A program made the translations under genes and the position numbers. A stretch of 64,000 nt of DNA, taken from NCBI RefSeq assembly GCF_900109705.1, contig NZ_FOAI01000012.1, positions 1 through 64,000 of the forward strand, read 5' to 3'. Below are positions 26,341 through 34,347 of this stretch, one piece after another. The stretch comes from Roseivivax marinus. GTDB taxonomy: Bacteria; Pseudomonadota; Alphaproteobacteria; Rhodobacterales; Rhodobacteraceae. Position 1 is the stretch's first letter. Every line of letters begins with the position of its first letter. Under the pieces are notes generated by a model. It made no database searches. It saw only the letters and a list, made by a program, of their open reading frames with translations, and had not been told where the DNA came from.

Positions 26341-26937
26341 GTGCATCTCGATCCGGCCGTCATCTCGGACCTTACGAGGTCTGTTCGTCCTGAGCGTTGG
26401 GTCCGGGTTATGCCGGCGCGCCACAAGACTACGCAGCTCGGCGCTGGCTTCGGCTCATCGCGCTGGTCGTCCCCGACGGATGCCTTCAAGGTGATCTACA
26501 TCGGCCAGGAAATCGACGCATCGATTTCCGAGACGGTGATCCGGGATCGGTTCGAGGCTTTGCCGCCGACCGATCGGAAACTGAACCTCTCGGAAATCAC
26601 GTCCTGGGCCATCACGGAAATCCGATGCCAGGAAACCCTCAAGATCCTCGATCTGACTGGCTCAGGAGCGTTTCGTCTTGGACTGAACACCGACGCCGTC
26701 GGAGCGAGGGCGCATGAGGCAGGTCAGGCGTTCTCGGAAGTTCTGCACGCCGATTTCCCGGACCTGGACGGCATCATGTATCCCTCTCGCCTGACGCGCG
26801 GCCGATGCATCGCGGTCTATGACCGGAGTATCAAAAGATGCCTCGAAGCCGATCCGGCGATCGGTCTGGAGCGGGTGCCCAGCCTCGGCATGATCCTGAG
26901 TGATCTCAGCATCACGCTGATTGACGATCTGTCGTAG
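26341..26937 (+). CDS. RES-domain toxin (NAD+-consuming)
   Basis: A 198-residue RES-family protein starting with GTG directly after the antitoxin stop. SSRWSSPTDAFKVIYIGQEIDASISETVIRDRFE contains the Arg and Tyr of the RES signature (R, Y, S are catalytic in MbcT/Res toxins, which hydrolyse NAD+). The end of the gene abuts palindrome site C. A later ATG at 26410 is possible. Confidence 0.82.
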   Translation: MHLDPAVISDLTRSVRPERWVRVMPARHKTTQLGAGFGSSRWSSPTDAFKVIYIGQEIDASISETVIRDRFEALPPTDRKLNLSEITSWAITEIRCQETLKILDLTGSGAFRLGLNTDAVGARAHEAGQAFSEVLHADFPDLDGIMYPSRLTRGRCIAVYDRSIKRCLEADPAIGLERVPSLGMILSDLSITLIDDLS

Positions 26938-26952
26938 TTGGCAGCTGCCAAC
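26937..26952. repeat. Cassette-end palindrome, site C
   Basis: GTTGGCAGCTGCCAAC (16 bp), lying between the RES stop and the 54-aa gene stop. CCTCACTTCTTGACGACGC on its right resembles the right flank of site A. Confidence 0.8.
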
Positions 26953-26954
26953 CC

Positions 26955-27119
26955 TCACTTCTTGACGACGCTGCCACCGCTCGGCGGTTTTCCCGCGGGC
27001 GGACCGCTGGTGGTCGGCTGATAACCGTTGTGCGGTTTAGCCGGCTGATGCCCCCGATTGATCGGCACGGAGGATGGATTCGTGCGTGGGGACGGTGGCG
27101 GCGTTGGCTTCTTCTCCAT
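26955..27119 (-). CDS. Small proline-rich protein, 54 aa
   Basis: A 54-residue frame with AAGGAG before its ATG at 27119. The sequence is almost wholly Pro/Lys/Ser (MEKKPTPPPSPRTNP at the start), so it is likely unstructured. It overlaps the 3' end of the DUF6338 gene by 83 bp in another frame. I recall similar short proteins beside DUF6338 genes, which suggests a functional pair. The role is unknown. Confidence 0.55.
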   Translation of the reverse strand: MEKKPTPPPSPRTNPSSVPINRGHQPAKPHNGYQPTTSGPPAGKPPSGGSVVKK

Positions 27120-27732
27120 GAGAGTCTCCTTCTGGTTCAGTGTTGGGAGGGATGAATTCGACGAACCGGATCTCGGCCGCCTTGACCAGCATGCTGCGAG
27201 GACCCGGGTCCTGCCAGGTTCCGTCCTCGGCAAGGTCGTAGACCTTCTCGATGTAGACGTCTCGCTCAGCCGGGTCCGACGATGCGAACGAAGCCTCACC
27301 GCAGTAGCCGCAGATGGTCTTACCATCGGTCAGCGTCACGATCACGTAGCTGCCGGCGGTGTCTCCGAACTTCCAGTCCCATGCCGCTGGCACCGGATGC
27401 ACCGGATTGAGGCCGATCCACCGCAGAAGGCGGCGACCATAGTTCTTCCGAGCGTTTACGCCGAGACCGACGCCGAACACAGCGGGGCCTGCAAAGACCA
27501 GTAGGGCCCACGCAAAGCGGGCTGCGATGTCGTTGCGCTGCGCGGCCCATCCGAAGACAGGCAAAGTCACCGTCAGGTAGATCGCCGAGACCGTGAAGTA
27601 GGAGAGCATCGCATCCGCGTGTCTCCCAGTGCGCCCGGTCAGAAACTGCCCCCGCATGAACAGGATGATCAGCCCGGGCACGACGAGTGTGAGGGCAGTC
27701 TGGATGTTCTCGGGAGACTTCAGATCGACCAT
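27037..27732 (-). CDS. DUF6338-like membrane protein
   Basis: A 231-residue protein with three to four transmembrane helices (residues about 10-95) and a soluble C-terminal domain (KFGDTAGSYVIVTLTDGKTICGYCG). This is the DUF6338 layout. It starts 1 bp after the parA remnant ends on the same strand and overlaps the Pro-rich gene. Proteins of this type occur in accessory islands, and their function is unknown. Confidence 0.7.
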   Translation of the reverse strand: MVDLKSPENIQTALTLVVPGLIILFMRGQFLTGRTGRHADAMLSYFTVSAIYLTVTLPVFGWAAQRNDIAARFAWALLVFAGPAVFGVGLGVNARKNYGRRLLRWIGLNPVHPVPAAWDWKFGDTAGSYVIVTLTDGKTICGYCGEASFASSDPAERDVYIEKVYDLAEDGTWQDPGPRSMLVKAAEIRFVEFIPPNTEPEGDSHGEEANAATVPTHESILRADQSGASAG

Positions 27733-27733
27733 C

Positions 27734-28303
27734 TTAGCGGAGCGCAGCCTTCACCTGCTGGAACAACTCCCTGATCTCGCCGACGGCCTTCGAGCTCGGC
27801 CGCTCGAACTCGGTTATTGCCTGGCCGGAGATCAGCGCCTGCATGAAAGCCTTGCGGTGCCCCAGGCGCGCCTTCGCCACCGGCACGCCAGGATGAAGCT
27901 CGGCAAGCACAGCCTCGGTATCGTCTCCCTCCGACCCTGATGCGGAAACCTGGCTCAGCACGAAGAGACCCGGGGTGCGGGTCTCTCGCATGATCTCGAT
28001 CGTGCCGGCCGCGGCATCTATGTCGAAGGGGCCCGGGCGAATAGGGATCACGACCAGGTCGGCCGCGCGGATCGCCGCGTCGATGGTGGCTCCGGCATGG
28101 GGAGGGGTGTCGATCACCACGTAGTCGGCACGATCCTCCCGGGCATGATCGAGGTAGGTCTCGAGGTTGCCGGGCATGGCGGAGAGAACGATCGGATCGT
28201 CGATCTCCCGGCGCGCGGCCCATCCCGCGATCGAGCCCTGGGGGTCGAGATCGAGAAGCACCACTTGGGCGTTCTCATTGGCAACATCTGAGAGACCCAT
28301 CAT
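27734..28303 (-). pseudogene. ParA-family ATPase remnant lacking its P-loop
   Basis: A 189-residue frame that starts at MMGLSDVANENAQVVLLDLDPQGSIAGW, which is the middle of the ParA fold. Switch II (YVVIDTPPHAG) and the rest are intact. The N-terminal KGGVGKT deviant Walker A segment that should come just before is absent: 12 codons upstream the frame hits a stop. The frame meets the recombinase gene exactly here. Without the P-loop it cannot be an active partition ATPase. Confidence 0.78.
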
Positions 28304-29445
28304 TTCGCGATCTGGGTGCCGGAGACATCGCTTCCATATTCATGAGCAAGATATCGAGCTCGTCTCGATCGCCCTGCTGACTGCCTGCGCATGACTGCCG
28401 TTCTCGCAAGAGTGTCCAATTGATACTTCTTCTCTATCTCTCGCCCCCTCTGATGACACGAGATCATAGAGTATTGCGTGCCCTCACTACCATGCTCGAT
28501 TGCCTCGTTCGTGTGCAGCATGGTCCGGGTCGTGGTGAAGCTATTTTCAGTCAAAGTTTTGAAAATGCGGGGGATATAACTTTCGGCTACAGGTGCTCCA
28601 TTCGGTAGCACAAAGAGAGGTCTCCTGACGGACATGGCTTGAGCGCGTCGTTCGGCAAGCATAGTTTCAGGCCCGTCCCCCACCAGAATTGCATCAATGA
28701 ACTTTCCATGGTCGAATGCAAGGGGCAGCACAAGATGATGGGGATTGCGCGACTGGGTCTTCTGTATCTTCATATCGATCACCCACTCATCGTGAACCCA
28801 GAACAGATTCTTTCCCAGAACAAGGTAGGCAGAGGCGTTGCGAAGGGGGGCGATCGGATAGACGCCGAGTATGCAGGCCGCATTCCTTATGCGATGTCGT
28901 TTCAATGGGCAATCCACCGCGACCAGGCCATCGAGAAGCCCATCGGCCATGTCCAAAACCCGGTTGGTGGTATTTCCGGTCCGCGCAAGTTCGAAATGCT
29001 TGAGCGCCTTCTGGCAGCGCTCCCGGCTTTCGAGGATTGCACGACGGCCCGCGAGGAATTGGACCAAGGATTGGTCGAGCTCGAGAAACCGTGCGAACCG
29101 ATGTAGTTCCTCAATCGTAGCCCGGACCGTGGCCCATCGCAGACCATTCTTCCCGAGCCGGCTGCGCTCGCTGACAGCTGCCTGGAATCGATCAACGCTA
29201 TGCTCCGAGAGAGTGATCGGCAGACCCGCTTCTCTGCATGACCATGCCAGCTGACAGAGCTTTTCCCGTGTGCGCTTCAAGATCTTCGGCGTAATCACGA
29301 TACCGCCTCCAGGCAGCCCGCGAGAGGCTCGCACAAGCCCCTCCTGCCACGCCACCGGCAATTCATCGGGATAAATCGATACCTTTCGCCGCCCCGAATA
29401 GCGTTTCGGGGGGGCGGGCGAGCGGGTCCCAGTCTTCCGTGGCAT
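28300..29445 (-). CDS. Recombinase-type protein, third gene of the integration module
   Basis: A 381-residue protein. The middle section (NAACILGVYPIAPLRNASAYLVLGKNL) resembles the first catalytic block of tyrosine recombinases. The last 90 residues do not show the expected HxxR...Y segment and read as unrelated sequence running into the parA remnant, so the gene may be truncated and fused to foreign DNA. Its start overlaps the 144-aa gene. The three-gene layout recalls Tn554-type TnpA/B/C systems. Confidence 0.62.
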   Translation of the reverse strand: MPRKTGTRSPAPPKRYSGRRKVSIYPDELPVAWQEGLVRASRGLPGGGIVITPKILKRTREKLCQLAWSCREAGLPITLSEHSVDRFQAAVSERSRLGKNGLRWATVRATIEELHRFARFLELDQSLVQFLAGRRAILESRERCQKALKHFELARTGNTTNRVLDMADGLLDGLVAVDCPLKRHRIRNAACILGVYPIAPLRNASAYLVLGKNLFWVHDEWVIDMKIQKTQSRNPHHLVLPLAFDHGKFIDAILVGDGPETMLAERRAQAMSVRRPLFVLPNGAPVAESYIPRIFKTLTENSFTTTRTMLHTNEAIEHGSEGTQYSMISCHQRGREIEKKYQLDTLARTAVMRRQSAGRSRRARYLAHEYGSDVSGTQIAK

Positions 29446-29797
29446 GATGATCCTGTTGGATCGTCGTCGGCGCTGCCGGCGCCCTTTTCAGCACCTGCGA
29501 GGTCGCCGCTTTCTTCTTGAGGCGAAATGTCCTTGCAGCACTTTCGGCCGCTCCTGCAAAGGCCGGCACGCAGACCCGGAAGGCGTCAGTCAGGTGCTCC
29601 ACCGCAGCCGCCGGCTCATCTTCCGCAGACGCCCACGCAACCACGTCGTCGGATTGCGGATCGGCAAGCCCATGGGCTGCAACGTGCTCGAGAAACGAAT
29701 CCATGCATGCGAGGGCTACGAGCGGGAGCGCCGCAAGCCCCGTCACATGCTCGAAATGCCGCCAATGAGGTTTGGCCAGAAGTTTCGCCCGATTCAT
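29363..29797 (-). CDS. Small middle gene of the recombinase operon
   Basis: A 144-residue helical protein (MNRAKLLAKPHWRHFEHVTGLAALPLVALACMDSF). It overlaps the upstream recombinase by 4 bp and the downstream one by 83 bp, showing tight coupling. No family is recognised. By position it could be an accessory DNA-binding subunit comparable to a TnpC-like factor. Confidence 0.6.
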   Translation of the reverse strand: MNRAKLLAKPHWRHFEHVTGLAALPLVALACMDSFLEHVAAHGLADPQSDDVVAWASAEDEPAAAVEHLTDAFRVCVPAFAGAAESAARTFRLKKKAATSQVLKRAPAAPTTIQQDHHATEDWDPLARPPETLFGAAKGIDLSR

Positions 29798-31710
29798 GCC
29801 GCAATCCCTTTGGTATAAGCGTTCTGGACGCGGTAGCCGGCCCGCCGGTTCGAGCGCCGTTCCTGATGACGCCGAAGGACGGCGATCTTGTCGACGAAGG
29901 CATAGTATTTCGCGATTGTGCCCGGGCGATCACCGAGCACGACAGACAGATCCTCGATGCAGTTCGGATCTTCCTTAATCTCGATCGAACAATAGCCGTG
30001 CCTGAAATTGTGGGACGTCAGCGGCAACCCGATCGCCTCCGACGCCGTCAGGAGCCAATTGTCGAATGTCTTGTCGACCATCTTGAGACCTGCCGCCTCC
30101 AGCGAAGGAAAGAGATATGTGGACTTGGCCGATCTCGGGAACAGCGGTCGGATCTTTTCGAGGTAGAAAGTGAGAACTTCCTCTCCGTAAAGGCCGGCTG
30201 CATCGCCGCAGATCTGGATAGGCGGTATGGATTGGTTGCGCCGGGTCAGAGCCTCGCCGTTTTTCAAGTCCTCGTTGGGGATCATGATCGTGAACCCCTC
30301 TTGCCGTTTACGATTGTCGAAGAAGGTCTGCCGCGCCCCGTTTCGTGTCAGCCCGAGAATATTCTTTTTCCGGAAAGGTGCGCCTTCGAGCGCAATCGCG
30401 GCGTAGGCCGCGCAGACACCAAACACGCGGGCGTTCCGCAAGAGCGCCTTCGCGGCTGACCTTTTTTTCCTCGGGAGCGCTTTCATGCTGTCGGCATCGG
30501 CCAACTCGACGAGATCGAATCCCGCGACCTCAGCTGCCGCCAGCGCTTCCTTGGCAATGCGCATGTATGAAACGTGCTGAGTCTCAAAGATCGCTATTTT
30601 CTTAGGATCACCGATCAGCTCGCGGCACCAGGCCTCGGTCTCGGCCGCCATGAATTCGTTCGCCTTCCGGCCTTCGATGAGGATCGGATAGGTGGTGCAG
30701 CTGGTGGCGATCTTTGTCGATGGCGCGGGGAGACCATTCCGCCCGAGCATCAGCTTCAGGCAGTCGGCGTAGCGATAGATGGTTCGGGGCGACAGCGCGG
30801 ATGGCTTCCCAGCCTTGTGCGCCGCAATCCAGTCCACCAGAACATGTTCGATGTCGTCGTCGGAGAACAGGCCGCGGATGGTATTCAGGCTCGTGATGAC
30901 CTTCCGCTGCCCGAGCGTCGAGAGATAGGCACTCATTGCCGCGGCGAACACCCCAATCGCTCCCTTGGAGTGCCGTTTCGCCAAGACCGCCTGACCGTCT
31001 GGCGTGTTGACGTCGGGCGGAATCGACGTCGTGGCGACGCGCACCCATTCGGTGACCTCCGCGACCAGGGCTTCGGGCACGTCGTTCACCCCCCGCAACT
31101 CCAGCGATGCGAGGGCAAGGGGCTGCACCGGAAGGTGGTGCACGAGGGTGTCCATCGATAATAGCCGGTCGAGCGCCTCTGCCCCGTTGACGACCTGGGT
31201 CCAGTGCTGGCGCGGGATTTGTCCGTGCCAGCCGATCAGGGTGTCGCGTGAGATGTCGGGGAGGTCGAGCTCCCGCTCGCGACAGATGTCGGCAAGCCGG
31301 CGAAGAAGCTTCATGCTTGACGAACGCACCAGACCGGCATCCGCCAGTTTCTGCGCATCGGACAGAAGGGCGTGCCACCCGTCCTGCCGTGCACGGCGTT
31401 CCTGGCGGGCTCGCAAGGCTCCAGTGACATGTTCAATACCGCGTCGACCGTCTTCAGCGTATTGCTTGTATGTCTTTAGGGCCCACCCCTCCCGCGCGAT
31501 CCGCTCGAGCGTCGGCGCGGATCGCGGGTCGAACTTTGGCACCCAATACCTGTAGGTCTCAAGGCACGCATCGTCTTGGCGGAGATCGTGACGTCTCTGC
31601 CGCGCGACCATGTCGCAGATGTGCTCGAGGTGTCTCCCATACTGGCGAACGGTCTTCTTGTCGCTGCCGCGACAGGCCTCGATGACGTCCAGGATACTTG
31701 GGACCGACAT
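29794..31710 (-). CDS. Large tyrosine recombinase (integrase)
   Basis: A 638-residue integrase. The C-terminal catalytic domain has HNFRHGYCSIEI (box II HxxR), LGDRPGTIAKYYAFVD with the nucleophile Tyr, and a candidate first Arg in FRKKNILGLTRNG. The long N-terminal part would hold core-binding and extra domains. It is the first gene of a three-gene operon and probably drives integration of the element. Confidence 0.8.
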   Translation of the reverse strand: MSVPSILDVIEACRGSDKKTVRQYGRHLEHICDMVARQRRHDLRQDDACLETYRYWVPKFDPRSAPTLERIAREGWALKTYKQYAEDGRRGIEHVTGALRARQERRARQDGWHALLSDAQKLADAGLVRSSSMKLLRRLADICRERELDLPDISRDTLIGWHGQIPRQHWTQVVNGAEALDRLLSMDTLVHHLPVQPLALASLELRGVNDVPEALVAEVTEWVRVATTSIPPDVNTPDGQAVLAKRHSKGAIGVFAAAMSAYLSTLGQRKVITSLNTIRGLFSDDDIEHVLVDWIAAHKAGKPSALSPRTIYRYADCLKLMLGRNGLPAPSTKIATSCTTYPILIEGRKANEFMAAETEAWCRELIGDPKKIAIFETQHVSYMRIAKEALAAAEVAGFDLVELADADSMKALPRKKRSAAKALLRNARVFGVCAAYAAIALEGAPFRKKNILGLTRNGARQTFFDNRKRQEGFTIMIPNEDLKNGEALTRRNQSIPPIQICGDAAGLYGEEVLTFYLEKIRPLFPRSAKSTYLFPSLEAAGLKMVDKTFDNWLLTASEAIGLPLTSHNFRHGYCSIEIKEDPNCIEDLSVVLGDRPGTIAKYYAFVDKIAVLRRHQERRSNRRAGYRVQNAYTKGIAA

Positions 31711-31778
31711 GGGCGATCTCCTCTTGATTATTTAGCGTTATTGCGAAGATTGGCCGTTTCTGTGCAGCCGATAATGAA

Positions 31779-31815
31779 AGGTCGTTCGTTTTCCGGTGCC
31801 GAAAGCGAACGACCT
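31779..31815. repeat. 15-bp inverted repeat before the recombinase operon
   Basis: AGGTCGTTCGTTTTC and GAAAGCGAACGACCT pair over 15 bp with one mismatch around a 7-base spacer. It lies 69 bp before the integrase start and is a candidate recombinase-binding or control site. Confidence 0.6.
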
Positions 31816-31828
31816 GTCGTTATTCCGG

Positions 31829-32386
31829 TCATTGCGGTGCGACCTGATTGTTGCTGCACGCGATCCGTGCGAAAACGTTATTCGGAACCGCGGAACCGTC
31901 GGAGTCTTCGCACATCCCCGCCGGCGCCTCCGTGGTTTCACTTGTGACCTGTTCGAATGCGGGCGGCTCCATGCCCTCGGCAAGCGCATCTATGATGCAA
32001 GGTATCCAGCGGCGCGATCGCGGCTCCACGCCGTTGTGGGACGGCTCCGAGAGCTGGACCCCGAGCGGATAGCCGAACGTGCCATCTCGAACCTTGGCCC
32101 GAATGGTGCTGGCTGGCACCGCTGTCCTGCGCGACAGCCATCCGACGCCCTCCAGCGGGCGCCGGAGGCGAGCCCTGTCCTGCTCGTCGCGAGGGTCGAT
32201 CCCGAGGATCTTGCTATAGACCTCGGCTTCGGGGAAGCGTCGATCGATGGCGCGCAGGCCGAACCTCTCCGCAATATCGACCACCGAGTTGCGGCTCACT
32301 GCGAGCCAGGTTCCGAGCTCGGCCGCGGTAAAGAACCCCGGGCGGCGCAGCTGGAAGTTCTCGCGGTTCGTCTTTCGTTTCGGCAT
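31829..32386 (-). CDS. HTH protein of the integration module
   Basis: A 185-residue protein with an HTH (FFTAAELGTWLAVSRNSVVDIAERFG) and a second, weaker one (GWLSRRTAVPASTIRAKVRDG). AAGGAG sits 6 bp before the ATG at 32386, which decides the start. Position between recombinase genes suggests an excisionase or regulator. Family not recognised. Confidence 0.6.
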   Translation of the reverse strand: MPKRKTNRENFQLRRPGFFTAAELGTWLAVSRNSVVDIAERFGLRAIDRRFPEAEVYSKILGIDPRDEQDRARLRRPLEGVGWLSRRTAVPASTIRAKVRDGTFGYPLGVQLSEPSHNGVEPRSRRWIPCIIDALAEGMEPPAFEQVTSETTEAPAGMCEDSDGSAVPNNVFARIACSNNQVAPQ

Positions 32387-32522
32387 CTGCATCTCCTTTG
32401 CCAGGAGATGGGTCCGCCCGGTGATCGGGAAAAATGCGCCGAGCCGGCGGCGTGCATCCAGAGCGGTCGCCCCCCAAGGTCGGCCTGCATTCGTTGGACC
32501 GCCCGGGGCTCTACCGAGGATG

Positions 32523-33917
32523 TCAGTCCTGCCGGCGTTGCCTGCGGACACCGGTCCCATGGACCGGCAGCACGTCGACGGATCGGCCGAAGGCTGCGGA
32601 GAGTTCATCGATCACGTAGCACCCGGACTGGAAGGCCCTGCGCTTCTCTGCCGGCAGGCCGGCGATTCTGGTCGAGAACCAGTCCGGCGTCAGATCGCGA
32701 GGCGTCAGGCCTTCCAGTTTCGCTGGGGTGGAGATCGCGGCAATATTCGCCACCCGGCCCGGACTGAATGTCCCGTGCTTCTTCGCGAGCGCGCGGAGCG
32801 CGATCCACTGCTGCTCCACCGGGCAAACATCCCCGGGCAGACCTCCGCCTCCGAGCGAAATACAGAACTGCCCCAGCCTCTGGAGGTAGATGGAGTATGT
32901 ATTCTGCGAGGGCCTTTTGATGCCAAACGCTTCGGTGCGAAGCGCCATCAGCGCGCGCGCCCGATCCTCGGACATGAGCTCGAAAAAACTGGGATCGTCT
33001 TCGAGGCTGAAAACCCTTCCCAGAATGGCCATGCGCCATGCGAAAACGAGCGCCGGTTTGACCGCTGCGGGCATCTCCTCCCAAACCCGTGCGAGCCGTG
33101 GCGCGAGGGGATATCTCGTGCGATGATCGCTTGGCTTGGGTAGCGATCCGACCTTGTGCTCCGGAAGAAGTCCGGTCCGCTTTGCAAGGCTCTCATCGTG
33201 CAGCGCATCCAGGGCGCCGAGGCCTTGTCGGAAGCTGGCTCTGTCTTGCCCGGAGAGGTCTGCGTCAAGTTCAATTGCGCACTGCCTATCAAGCGCAATA
33301 GGTAAAGTATCGGTCGGAACGCGGGAGCTCACATGATAGAGTCGGCTGGAGAAATCGGCACCGCGACAGATGCGGGCAACTCGAATGATCGTATCCCAAG
33401 GTTCGCAGTCCACAAGACCGGGCTCCGCGATCACCTGAGCATCAAGGATGAGGCGGCGCCAGCTTTGGTAAAAAGCGAGGTCGCCGCGGAAATGCTTGGC
33501 GGAGTTCTCGGGCATTCTGGACTTCGGGAAACGACTGGAGAAGTCCGTGCCTTCGAACGGTAAGACCAATAGTGGCACACCCTCGATGCGGCAGAGAATC
33601 GAAAACGCTGTCAGGTATGGCAATGGGTCCCGCTCCGGCAGCGAAGAGGGGGCGATCTGTCGATCTTTCAGCTTGGAATGGATCGTAGCGAAGAGCATGA
33701 TTGGAATCTTGGTCTCTTCGCCGGGTTCGGAAGAAATTTTCTTCGGAAAAGTCTTCCGTGCGTGCTCTGTGTCCGGGGCCAGCTCACCCGCGGTGTCGAA
33801 GCCGCGCCGCGCGTGCCGGGAAACTGCGACGTTTGACCGGGTTTCTGCGTCGCTTCCCCGGGGTTCTGCGTCTATGTGCCGGGTTATTGCGTCCATGTGC
33901 CGGGTTTCTGCGTCCAA
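32523..33917 (-). CDS. Protein of unknown family at the head of the mobile element
   Basis: A frame of up to 464 residues. The first about 40 codons are made of a 21-bp tandem repeat (MDAETRH-like units), so true initiation may be later, for example at ATG 33698. The C-terminal part (GLTPRDLTPDWFSTRIAGLPAEKRRAFQSGCYVIDEL) looks like an integrase core-binding segment, but no catalytic residues are visible. Iteron-like repeats beside an AT-rich stretch also raise the option of a replication initiator. The family is not recognised. Confidence 0.5.
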   Translation of the reverse strand: MDAETRHMDAITRHIDAEPRGSDAETRSNVAVSRHARRGFDTAGELAPDTEHARKTFPKKISSEPGEETKIPIMLFATIHSKLKDRQIAPSSLPERDPLPYLTAFSILCRIEGVPLLVLPFEGTDFSSRFPKSRMPENSAKHFRGDLAFYQSWRRLILDAQVIAEPGLVDCEPWDTIIRVARICRGADFSSRLYHVSSRVPTDTLPIALDRQCAIELDADLSGQDRASFRQGLGALDALHDESLAKRTGLLPEHKVGSLPKPSDHRTRYPLAPRLARVWEEMPAAVKPALVFAWRMAILGRVFSLEDDPSFFELMSEDRARALMALRTEAFGIKRPSQNTYSIYLQRLGQFCISLGGGGLPGDVCPVEQQWIALRALAKKHGTFSPGRVANIAAISTPAKLEGLTPRDLTPDWFSTRIAGLPAEKRRAFQSGCYVIDELSAAFGRSVDVLPVHGTGVRRQRRQD

Positions 33918-33920
33918 AGC
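33816..33920. repeat. Five 21-bp direct repeats (iteron-like)
   Basis: CCGGG starts at 33816, 33837, 33858, 33879 and 33900, an exact 21-bp period. The consensus is CCGGGTTTCTGCGTC plus six variable bases. An AT-rich stretch (33930-33990) follows. The layout fits iterons of a replication origin or arm-type recombinase sites. Confidence 0.75.
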
Positions 33921-34347
33921 GCTCGCAAGTCACTGATTTTAATGTAAAAGTAGCGACCTGAATCAAGAGAATTAAGGAATCAATAGGAATCTGTCGCGGT
34001 GAGCGCGACGGGAGGTGGGAAATCGCCGCATGCATGCCTGCACTGTGATGGCCCTTACCACCCAAGTCGCCCGCTGCTCACCGCGTCGCACGTTTTTTCC
34101 CTCTTATCTCCGCACCTATATTCTCCGTAGAACCAGCGATGGCAGCGCGCAGCACCACATGTATTGATCCACCTGAAACCGATGAGACGCCTACCTGATG
34201 GAGTATGAAACCTTCGAGGAGTTCGCCGCCGGTGTTCCGCACTTCATCGAAGCCTATAACAGAAGGGGCAACCCCATGCTCGTCCGGGTTACTGGCATGC
34301 CGATACCGTCGGCGAGCGTTCATATTATGGGGGCCTTGTGAATGGTT
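33921..34347. other. About 430 bp: AT-rich tract and IS remnant
   Basis: The first 70 bp are AT-rich. The rest has no intact gene but holds a short IS3-type transposase relic. Confidence 0.45.
34160..34270 (+). mobile_element. IS3-type transposase C-terminal relic
   Basis: The plus strand reads MEYETFEEFAAGVPHFIEAYNRR, the conserved end of many IS3-family transposases. The upstream coding is in another frame and nothing else of the element is present. Confidence 0.6.

Noticed and set aside
24039-26952. Integron attC sites at the palindromes
   Set aside because: The core GTTGGC...GCCAAC does not fit the GTTRRRY rule, and no integron integrase is present.
33816-33920. CRISPR array
   Set aside because: The repeats have a 21-bp period with no unique spacers between them; they are tandem iteron-like units.
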